This document shows, piece after piece, positions 34,995 to 43,326 of a stretch of DNA of 64,000 bases. Under the pieces are notes generated by a model. That model was given only the letters and a program-made list of their open reading frames with translations, was not told where the DNA came from and did no database searches. The position numbers and the translations under genes are program-made. The DNA is taken from positions 171,706 to 235,705 of the forward strand of contig NZ_LHOX01000012.1 of assembly GCF_001297065.1 (NCBI RefSeq), read 5' to 3'. The first letter of the stretch is position 1, and each line of letters begins with the position of its first letter. Source of the stretch: Enterococcus sp. RIT-PI-f. Lineage in GTDB: Bacteria; Bacillota; Bacilli; Lactobacillales; Enterococcaceae.

Positions 34995-36438
34995 TCTCGT
35001 TCACTCTTTCTTCACTTAGCAACCGCCGTTTGATGATTTTGCCGCTTGCTGTACGTGGCAATGCGTCAATCTGATAAATGTGGCGAGGAAATTTATAGTG
35101 GGCAAGCCTATTTTCTAAAGAATCAAGCAACGCTTGCTTGGAGACAGCTTGTTTCAACACCACAAATGCAACGGCTTCTTGCCCCCATTGGATATTGTCT
35201 TGGCCGACTACAGCTGCTTCCGCAACAGCCGGATGTTGCTGCAACGCTTGTTCCACTTCAGCCGGATAAATATTCTCACCGCCGGAAATGATCAATTCAC
35301 TCGAGCGGCTCACCACATAGAGATAGCCTTCTTCATCGAGATATCCCAGATCCCCAGTGGCAAACCACCCCTCTTGATTCCATTGTTCGCAGCCGCGGGC
35401 ATTGAGATAGCTTGACACAATAGCCGCCCCTTTTAAGTAGATTTCTCCGACGCGATTTGCTTCATTGATCGCTGTGGCTGGGTGACGTTTCGCATCTTCA
35501 ATCTGCAGCTGGACACCCTTCAAAGGAATGCCCGATGCACCTAGTTTAGCAGTTGCCTTAGCCGGTGGCAATGCGACCACTTGCGAACAGGTTTCAGTCA
35601 TCCCATAGGATTGAATGACTGACAGCTGTTTATGCTGACATTGTTCAAGCAAGCTGCGGTCGATTGGGCCGCCACCTAACAAAATATAGCGCAATCCAAG
35701 AAAGCCTTCTTGTGGTACATAAGGCAGCATATCTCTTAACATTTTGCTCACCAATGAAACGACAGTTCCTTTGCTGTTAGCTAGATCCGCCGCCATGGCT
35801 TTCGGGTCAAAGCGGTCGTATAAACGCATACTGATACCTAATTGTACCATCCGCAACACGATCGACAATCCACTGATGTGATATAAGGGCACAGCACATA
35901 ACCAGCAATCTTCTTCTGAAATCCTTAGGTTTTGCTGCGTGGCTTTGGCACTCGCTTGATGGTTGCCAAAGGTTTGTGGTACCCCTTTTGGTTTGCCAGT
36001 AGTCCCAGAGGTATACATGATCGATGCAATTTGATTGGATTGATACACCAGACGATCCTCAATGTCAAAAGCAACAGCGTTTTTTTTGCCAAAAGGCAGC
36101 AACTGCACATCTGCTAGATCAAGGCGGCTGTCGGTGATCACCAGCTGACAGTCTGCATCTTGCAATTGAAAAGCCAGCTCTTTATTCGTCAAACGTGTAT
36201 TCAAACACTGCACCTCGATGCCTAACGCCCAAAGTGCCAAAATCGTAAAGACCATTTCCGGTTTGTTCTCACTATAGATCGCTACGCGTTGTGCGGCGAT
36301 CAAATGGGCTTCATAATACGCCGCATATTGCTGAACTTCTGCTTGCAAGGCAGCAAACGACCAGCCTTTATTCTGCCAATAAAAAGCTGGTCGTTCTGGA
36401 TGAAGTTGCGCTTGCCTTTGCAGCCAACTCCCTGCCAT
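34987..36438 (-). CDS. menE: o-Succinylbenzoate-CoA ligase
   Basis: An ANL-family acyl-CoA synthetase of 483 aa that activates o-succinylbenzoate. The P-loop is IMYTSGTTGKPKGVP, followed by QSYGMTETCSQ (A5), WFATGDLG (A7), SRSSELIISGGENIYP (A8) and the A10 Lys in TASGKIIKRRL. The stop/start junction with menB is TAATG, giving one shared base. Confidence 0.95.
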   Translation of the reverse strand: MAGSWLQRQAQLHPERPAFYWQNKGWSFAALQAEVQQYAAYYEAHLIAAQRVAIYSENKPEMVFTILALWALGIEVQCLNTRLTNKELAFQLQDADCQLVITDSRLDLADVQLLPFGKKNAVAFDIEDRLVYQSNQIASIMYTSGTTGKPKGVPQTFGNHQASAKATQQNLRISEEDCWLCAVPLYHISGLSIVLRMVQLGISMRLYDRFDPKAMAADLANSKGTVVSLVSKMLRDMLPYVPQEGFLGLRYILLGGGPIDRSLLEQCQHKQLSVIQSYGMTETCSQVVALPPAKATAKLGASGIPLKGVQLQIEDAKRHPATAINEANRVGEIYLKGAAIVSSYLNARGCEQWNQEGWFATGDLGYLDEEGYLYVVSRSSELIISGGENIYPAEVEQALQQHPAVAEAAVVGQDNIQWGQEAVAFVVLKQAVSKQALLDSLENRLAHYKFPRHIYQIDALPRTASGKIIKRRLLSEERVNEIE

Positions 36439-37253
36439 TATGGGAATTTAGGGAATTGATCGAAGTCAGGTTGTCGTTTTTCTTTGAAGGCATCGCGGCC
36501 TTCTTTTGCCTCATCCATAGTGTAATACAAGAGTGTTGCATCTCCGGCTAATTGTTGAATTCCGGCTAATCCGTCCGTATCGGCATTCATTGAAGCTTTG
36601 ATCATGCGTAGTGCCAAAGGACTCTTTTGCAACATCGTTTCTGCCCATTCCATCGTCACGTCTTCGACTTCTTCCAAAGGCACAACCGTATTGATCCAGT
36701 TCATTGCTAAAGCTTCTTCAGCTGTGTATTGTTTGGTCATGAACCAAACTTCTTTGGCTTTCTTATGGCCAATCGTCCGCGCCAAATAACCAGAACCATA
36801 GCCGCCATCGAAACTACCAACATTTGGTCCTGTTTGGCCAAACTTCGCATTTTCAGCCGCAATCGTCAAGTCACAAACCAGTTGCAAGACATTCCCGCCA
36901 CCGATCGACCAGCCTTTGACCATCGCAATGACAGGTTTAGGCAACGTCCGAATCAAGCGTTGCAGATCCAACACATTCAAGCGGGGGACTTGGTCTTCTC
37001 CAACATAGCCGCCGTGTCCGCGAACTTTTTGGTCACCGCCAGAACAAAAAGCTTTGTCGCCAGCGCCTGTCAAAATAATCACTCCAATACCAGGTTCATC
37101 ACGACTGATTGAAAACGCATCGATCATTTCAAAGACCGTTTTCGGTGTAAAGGCATTGTGTACATGGGGACGATTGATCGTGATTTTCGCCACTTTGCCG
37201 TGTTGTTCAAATAAAATTTCATCGTATTCTTTAAGGGATTTCCATTCTCTCAT
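36438..37253 (-). CDS. menB: 1,4-Dihydroxy-2-naphthoyl-CoA synthase
   Basis: A crotonase-fold enzyme of 271 aa that closes the naphthoquinone ring. Conserved are [36 protein letters not shown] (oxyanion hole) and [13 protein letters not shown] with the MenB Asp/Tyr. It is the first gene of menB-E-F-D-H-C; ATG with AGGAGG upstream and a -10 box TATAAT at 37284-37289. The product feeds demethylmenaquinone, the enterococcal respiratory quinone; menA and menI functions must be supplied separately. Confidence 0.96.
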   Translation of the reverse strand: MREWKSLKEYDEILFEQHGKVAKITINRPHVHNAFTPKTVFEMIDAFSISRDEPGIGVIILTGAGDKAFCSGGDQKVRGHGGYVGEDQVPRLNVLDLQRLIRTLPKPVIAMVKGWSIGGGNVLQLVCDLTIAAENAKFGQTGPNVGSFDGGYGSGYLARTIGHKKAKEVWFMTKQYTAEEALAMNWINTVVPLEEVEDVTMEWAETMLQKSPLALRMIKASMNADTDGLAGIQQLAGDATLLYYTMDEAKEGRDAFKEKRQPDFDQFPKFP

Positions 37254-37430
37254 TCTAATTTCCTCCTCAACTCACATAGTTCCATTATACACATAACTCC
37301 GTGCTTTTCGTTGGAAATTGCTTTACTTTCAAGAATTATTTTGACCCAAATTGTTACGGGTTTATTAGATCGCTGTGGGCGAGTCTGTTGTAAAACATGC
37401 TATAATCAAACAAAATAGGAGGCCATAAAT
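37254..37430. promoter_or_regulatory. Divergent promoter region, men operon and thioesterase
   Basis: A 177-base gap. On minus, TATAAT (37284-37289) lies about 30 bases before menB. On plus, TATAAT (37401-37406) lies about 25 bases before the thioesterase ATG. Good -35 boxes are not visible for either, and I see no clear operator. Confidence 0.5.
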
Positions 37431-37814
37431 ATGAACTTACTTGAACTATTAGGGATTGAGATCGAAGAAGCCACAGCGGCGCATGTCCGTTTGCGTATGG
37501 AAATCGGCGCAGCGCATAAACAACCTTTTGGGATCGTTCATGGTGGTATCAATGGTGTCTTGATCGAAACAGCCTGCAGCATCGGCGCCAATCAAACTTT
37601 GGCCGCAGACGATGCTTTTGCTGCTGGTGTTGATCTGCAAGTCAACCATTTAGCCGCTGTGCAAGAAGGGGTACTGATCGTTGAAGCAGTACCTGACAAA
37701 ATCGGTGCCCGCATCCAAACTTGGCAAGCAACCATTTGGCAAAAAGAAGGGCCGAAAACAGCAGTTGGTCGCTGCACGTTGACCACTTTGAAAAAAAGAA
37801 AGGCAAGCAGCTGA
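37431..37814 (+). CDS. Hotdog-fold thioesterase (possible DHNA-CoA thioesterase MenI)
   Basis: A PaaI/4HBT-like thioesterase of 127 aa. The core GIVHGGINGVLIETACSIGAN is the hotdog HGG motif with the catalytic acidic residue in the helix (LIET), followed by GVDLQVNHLAA. It is divergent from menB with a shared intergenic promoter region, so it may hydrolyse DHNA-CoA, the one step missing from the operon. That assignment is from context; general acyl-CoA thioesterase activity is possible. Confidence 0.8.
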   Translation: MNLLELLGIEIEEATAAHVRLRMEIGAAHKQPFGIVHGGINGVLIETACSIGANQTLAADDAFAAGVDLQVNHLAAVQEGVLIVEAVPDKIGARIQTWQATIWQKEGPKTAVGRCTLTTLKKRKASS

Positions 37815-37876
37815 TTCCAGTTGCTTGCCTCTCTTCATCTTTCAACCTATGGTTATCCCCTTTTCGTATCATAAAA

Positions 37877-37916
37877 GAAAACAGCGAAAAGGACTTTGCC
37901 TTTTCGCTGTTTTTTC
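37877..37916 (+). terminator. Bidirectional terminator between thioesterase and DUF2922 genes
   Basis: Stem GAAAACAGCGAAAAGG/CCTTTTCGCTGTTTTTTC with a 6-nt loop. A second weaker hairpin (AGGCAAGCA/TTGCTTGCCT) lies at about 37800-37831. Confidence 0.85.
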
Positions 37917-37926
37917 ATGATTCTGT

Positions 37927-38139
37927 TTAAAACAATTTGGTTTCAATCGTTTCTACGATCTTTGCCCCTGACACTTCTGTGTAATACTGAATGTCATTGC
38001 TTTCAAAAATCCCCACCGCTGCGATAGATGCCATTCCTTGTCGCACTTGTTCTGCCGAAATCACTTCATCAAATACTTTGGGTTGCAAGGTATGCTTCTT
38101 GCCTTCACTGTTCAAAAAAATCGTGTGTAATTTCTTCAT
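37927..38139 (-). CDS. DUF2922 family small protein
   Basis: A 70-aa protein (MKKLHTIFLNSEGKKHTLQ start) with the DUF2922 pattern and the conserved VFDEVISAEQVRQGM middle. The start is ATG at 38139 after AGGAGCAGCC; the upstream reading frame lacks a ribosome site. Function is unknown. It is preceded by a DUF1659 gene 33 bases upstream, the usual partner in Firmicutes, so the two form a minimal operon. Confidence 0.78.
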   Translation of the reverse strand: MKKLHTIFLNSEGKKHTLQPKVFDEVISAEQVRQGMASIAAVGIFESNDIQYYTEVSGAKIVETIETKLF

Positions 38140-38172
38140 TGGCTGCTCCTTTCTGTGCTTGTTCAGCAACGA

Positions 38173-38376
38173 TTATTTGACATATTCATTTTGGATCGTT
38201 TCGACGACGGAGGACAATGCTGCCGTCGCTGAGAATTGTGTCAGTGCCTCTCCAACGGCAACGATTTGTGCTTCACTGGCACCGTTCTTCACACGATTCA
38301 ATGTTTGATTGACAGGTTTTTCTGAATCAGGTGTGTCGATCCGCACCGCCAACTTCGTTGTAGTACCGATTTTCAT
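38173..38376 (-). CDS. DUF1659 family small protein
   Basis: A 67-aa protein with the DUF1659 features: KLAVRIDTPDSEKPVNQTLNRV, then ASEAQIVAVGEALTQF. The start is ATG at 38376 with AAAGGAAG upstream. Function is unknown; it is predicted cytosolic with no membrane segment. It lies in tandem with DUF2922. Confidence 0.78.
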   Translation of the reverse strand: MKIGTTTKLAVRIDTPDSEKPVNQTLNRVKNGASEAQIVAVGEALTQFSATAALSSVVETIQNEYVK

Positions 38377-38560
38377 TCGTTCCACTTCCTTTCAATTGAT
38401 CTTTGGTTCTTTCTCTGGCTTTTTTCTCTGTAAGTGGCGCCCTTACATCAATAGAAACGAGGGGAAGAAGCCAAAGTAAAAATATTTTTGCTAAGACTCG
38501 CTCTTTTTTTACATCATGAACGAGATTCGCTATAATGAAGCATAGAAAGTGAGGCAAATC

Positions 38561-39751
38561 ATGAAAAAAAATCGTTTGATTCAATTTTTAGGCGGCAAAA
38601 CCAGCTATTATGTATTGGGTTTGATTATTCTATGTACCATCGCTATCTTTTTACTTAATCAAATATCTTTTTTGTTTACCCCCTTTACAGCAATCATTAC
38701 AGCAATTATTCCACCGTTTCTTTTTGGTCTGATTTTGTATTATCTATTTAATCCAGTCGTGGATAGATTGGCACCAAAAATACCGCGTACGGTCACGATC
38801 GCAGGGATCTATCTGATCATTATTTTGTTGATCGTCTTTGCAGGTTTTCAACTGTATCCTGTTTTGGCACAACAAACCACAGATTTGATCAACAACTTGC
38901 CGGATCTAGTCAATGACTTCCAACGCAATGCCGACTCGTTTTTGGCAAACACGCCATTTAACGATGAAATGAGTCAAATCACGGATACGTTCCAAGATAT
39001 TGCCAACAACATCATGTCCTTTATTGGCGACTATTGGCAAACTGGTGCTGCAGGATTGAGTAGTCTTTTCTCTACGATTTCTACCCTATTTATTGCCTTA
39101 TTCACAGGACCAATCATTGCGTTTTTCTTGCTGCGCAATCCCAACAAATTCTATTTTTCGGCGCTATCTTTGATTCCACCTCGTTTTAGAAAAGATTTCA
39201 ACGAACTTGTAAAAATCTCTAATTTGCAAGTCGGCGCATTCCTTAAGGGACAGGTCATTTCTTCTTTGATTCTAGGGGCGATCTATTGGGTTGTTTTCTT
39301 ATTGATCGGCTTGGAATATGCAAGTATCATCGCAATTGCCGCTGGTATTTTATGTATTATTCCTTATATCGGGCCATTTATCGTCTTTTTCCCAGGGCTA
39401 TTCATTGCTGCTCAAGATTCAACGGGTATGCTGATCAAGTTTTTGATTGCCTGGTTTGCAGTCCAATTGCTGCACGGCGATTTGGTCGTACCTCGTGTCA
39501 TGGGGGATCGCTTGAAAATCCATCCCATCACAATTTTGGTCGTCTTATTGGTCATGGGCGATTTGATGGGATTAGTGGGTGTGATCTTCGGTATTCCGAT
39601 TTATTGCCTAATCAAAGTATTGGTGGTTTATCTGTTCCGCAAATTCAAGCAACGCTATAATCGTTATTATGGTCAAGAAGGCAAATACTTCCATAGTGCC
39701 TTTACGAGTAAAGATTATTTAGGGGATGAAGATGAGGCCGCTAAAAAATAA
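38561..39751 (+). CDS. AI-2E family transporter
   Basis: A polytopic protein of about 396 aa with TM segments at about 15-35, 40-65, 68-90, 150-175, 215-275 and 290-350, and the family's central amphipathic region (residues 95-145). The conserved GPFIVFFPG and LLHGDLVVPRVMGDRL correspond to the UPF0118/AI-2E_transport signature. Proteins of this family export varied substrates (Na+/H+ antiport, AI-2, lipids), so the substrate is not assignable. TATAAT at 38531-38536 marks the promoter. It is monocistronic. Confidence 0.85.
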   Translation: MKKNRLIQFLGGKTSYYVLGLIILCTIAIFLLNQISFLFTPFTAIITAIIPPFLFGLILYYLFNPVVDRLAPKIPRTVTIAGIYLIIILLIVFAGFQLYPVLAQQTTDLINNLPDLVNDFQRNADSFLANTPFNDEMSQITDTFQDIANNIMSFIGDYWQTGAAGLSSLFSTISTLFIALFTGPIIAFFLLRNPNKFYFSALSLIPPRFRKDFNELVKISNLQVGAFLKGQVISSLILGAIYWVVFLLIGLEYASIIAIAAGILCIIPYIGPFIVFFPGLFIAAQDSTGMLIKFLIAWFAVQLLHGDLVVPRVMGDRLKIHPITILVVLLVMGDLMGLVGVIFGIPIYCLIKVLVVYLFRKFKQRYNRYYGQEGKYFHSAFTSKDYLGDEDEAAKK

Positions 39752-39790
39752 ACACATCGGCTCACTTCGAGCATTGCGTTCATCCTAATT

Positions 39791-39831
39791 ACAAAAAGAG
39801 AGGACAGCCAGTCGCTGCCCTCTCTTTTTGT
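39791..39831 (+). terminator. Bidirectional terminator between AI-2E gene and GH1 gene
   Basis: Stem ACAAAAAGAGAGG/CCTCTCTTTTTGT. It also ends the PTS-GH1 operon arriving on minus. Confidence 0.85.
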
Positions 39832-39839
39832 ATGGTCAC

Positions 39840-41291
<1,452 letters not shown>

Positions 41292-42578
41292 TTATTCCCC
41301 GCTCTCTACGTTCGTTTCAAGCGCCAATGCACGGTTATCAGAAAGTTTGAAGAATGGGTACCAAATAGCGGTCGTTCCTAGCGTAGTGACAACTTGCAAC
41401 AACGCACCTTTCCATCCGCAAAGCAGAAATCCAGAAATAATTGGCGGAATCGTCCATGGCAGATTTGCACCATTTGTTGGTGGCACCAAACCTGTAGCCA
41501 TCGCAAAGTAAGTAACCAGTAAAGCTGCTAATGTCGCCAACACGAAAGGAATCAGCATCAATGGATTCAAAATAATTGGTGTACCAAAAATAACCGGTTC
41601 ATTGATATTGAAAAAGCTAGGAACAATTGCTAATTTACCTAATGTTTTGTATTGTTGCGATCGTGCAACTAGCACCATACAAACGACCAAACCTAGCGTA
41701 CACCCTGCTCCACCAAGCTGCACGAAATTCGATTGAAATTCCGTATTGATGATGTTTGGGATCGTATCCCCTTTTGCGTATGCCGCGGCGTTCTCAGCAG
41801 TCAATGATAACCAAATTGGGTCCATGATCGCTCCGATGATCACTGTACCGTGAATACCAAAAGCCCATAAGACACAGGCAAATAAATTAATCAAAATCAT
41901 TGCTGGCAATGAGCTGCCTACGTGGGTCAATGGCGCCTGCAGGATTTGATAAATAAAATTCTGCGCCGTGCCAAAACCAGTTGCTTCAAAGGCTAACCGT
42001 ACGATCGTAAAGACCATAATGACAAAAAATGAGGGAATCAACGAGGTAAATGAACTAGAAATATTTCCTGGTACACTACTAGGCATTTTGATGGTAATAT
42101 TTTTACTTTCAACAAAATGTAAAATTTCCACCGTAATGATTGATGTGATAATACCTAGGAATAGTCCTGAAGCCCCGAATGCTTCGGTCGGAATCCCTGT
42201 AGCCTCATTGGCTGAGATGAATGGCGTCAAGATAATAAAGGAAACCACCCCAGCGATCGATCCATTCAATTCATTGACACCATAGAATTTGGCTAATGAT
42301 TTCGCAGAGCCCATAATGACATACAAGGTCATGATACTCATAGTGGCTTCATACGGGATAGTAAACACTCTGTCCCATGATGCACCAAATATCCCAGACA
42401 TAAAATCGCTGTAGCCATTGATTGGCAAATTACTGAATATCAAAAGAAATGAACCTAAGATCAAGAATGGCATGACCCCGTAAAACCCATTTTTTATTGC
42501 ATCTAGATATCTATTTGTATCAAATGCTTTGGCAATTGGTGCTAATTTTTTATTCATTGTTTGCATTAAGGCATCCAT
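41292..42578 (-). CDS. PTS lactose/cellobiose-type EIIC
   Basis: A sugar-translocating membrane subunit of 428 aa with about ten TM segments. The family signature is visible in FFNINEPVIFGTPIILNPLMLIPF, the substrate-binding loop of the lactose/cellobiose class. It imports and hands sugar to EIIB for phosphorylation. It lies 15 bases after EIIB and 3 bases before the GH1 gene. The exact disaccharide is not determined by sequence. Confidence 0.92.
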   Translation of the reverse strand: MDALMQTMNKKLAPIAKAFDTNRYLDAIKNGFYGVMPFLILGSFLLIFSNLPINGYSDFMSGIFGASWDRVFTIPYEATMSIMTLYVIMGSAKSLAKFYGVNELNGSIAGVVSFIILTPFISANEATGIPTEAFGASGLFLGIITSIITVEILHFVESKNITIKMPSSVPGNISSSFTSLIPSFFVIMVFTIVRLAFEATGFGTAQNFIYQILQAPLTHVGSSLPAMILINLFACVLWAFGIHGTVIIGAIMDPIWLSLTAENAAAYAKGDTIPNIINTEFQSNFVQLGGAGCTLGLVVCMVLVARSQQYKTLGKLAIVPSFFNINEPVIFGTPIILNPLMLIPFVLATLAALLVTYFAMATGLVPPTNGANLPWTIPPIISGFLLCGWKGALLQVVTTLGTTAIWYPFFKLSDNRALALETNVESGE

Positions 42579-42593
42579 GTGCTTACTCCTTTC

Positions 42594-42887
42594 TTATAAG
42601 GCTTCTGCCAATATTTTTTTACCATTCATCATGCCATAATCAATAGAGTTAATGACCCGAATAGGAATTTGCATCTCTTTGTATGCTTCTTTGAAATCAT
42701 CTTCCAAATAGCCGATTTGCGGACCTAATAGGACAACATTCGCACCTTCGATGTTTTCAGCAAGTTTTTCTTTCGCTACTGCTTTGATTTCTACATCAAT
42801 TCCTTGCTGACTCGCTTCAGCTTTCATTTTGTTGACCAATAGACTTGTAGACATTCCAGCTGCACACACCAACAATATTTTTTTCAT
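42594..42887 (-). CDS. PTS lactose/cellobiose-type EIIB
   Basis: A 97-aa cytosolic phosphocarrier. The phosphorylated Cys lies in LLVCAAGMSTSLLV (Cys8) with the classical P-loop-like fold. VVLLGPQIGYLEDDF matches the CelB family. Its start shares one base with the EIIA stop (TAATG), so the pair is coupled. Confidence 0.95.
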   Translation of the reverse strand: MKKILLVCAAGMSTSLLVNKMKAEASQQGIDVEIKAVAKEKLAENIEGANVVLLGPQIGYLEDDFKEAYKEMQIPIRVINSIDYGMMNGKKILAEAL

Positions 42888-43198
42888 TATTTCGCTTCCT
42901 CTCTTTCATACACATAGATAAATTCTTCAGCTAAATCCAGTACGGTCATTGCATTCATTAAGTGATCTTGCGCGTGAATCATTAAAAGCGTGATCTCTTG
43001 TTTTTCTCCACTTGCTTCTTTTTGAATTAGTTCTGTTTGTATGTGATGGGCTTTCGTCACTGCATCCCGTCCCGTTTTGATGGCTGCTTTTGCTTCAGTT
43101 ATATTTGATTTGCGTGCCAATGCGATACCCTTCATAGCATAGCTGCGGGCATCCCCGCCTTGTGCGATCAATTGCATGATTTTCATTTCGTTATTCAT
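42887..43198 (-). CDS. PTS lactose/cellobiose-type EIIA
   Basis: A 103-aa three-helix phosphocarrier. The active His lies in LLMIHAQDHLMNAM (His75), and IAQGGDARSYAMKGIALAR is the N-terminal signature. It is the first gene of the operon; GGAGGAGA ribosome site. Twenty-seven bases before the ATG lies a sigma-54 -12 element, so the leader is very short. Confidence 0.95.
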   Translation of the reverse strand: MNNEMKIMQLIAQGGDARSYAMKGIALARKSNITEAKAAIKTGRDAVTKAHHIQTELIQKEASGEKQEITLLMIHAQDHLMNAMTVLDLAEEFIYVYEREEAK

Positions 43199-43225
43199 TA
43201 TTATCTCCTCCTACGCTTTTACATA

Positions 43226-43242
43226 TGCAAAGACCATGCCAA
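43226..43242 (-). promoter_or_regulatory. Sigma-54 -24/-12 promoter of the PTS-GH1 operon
   Basis: Minus strand reads TTGGCATGGTCTTTGCA. Against TTGGCACG-N4-TTGCW it keeps GG and GC at the correct spacing and differs at one position. It lies between a LevR-like activator gene and the EIIA gene, both on minus. No good sigma-70 boxes are seen in the gap. Confidence 0.88.
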
Positions 43243-43284
43243 CTTTTCAAAAGCTAGATTGATCAGTTATTTTGTTTTGTGTGT

Positions 43285-43324
43285 CAAAAAAAAAGATGTG
43301 TGTCACTCGTAAGAGGACACACAT
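43285..43324 (-). terminator. Terminator of the sigma-54 activator gene
   Basis: Perfect 9-bp stem ATGTGTGTC/GACACACAT followed on minus by C and nine Ts. GACACACA recurs once just downstream (TTTTGACACACAAAA), so part of this may also serve as an activator-binding site. Confidence 0.75.
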
Positions 43325-43326
43325 AC

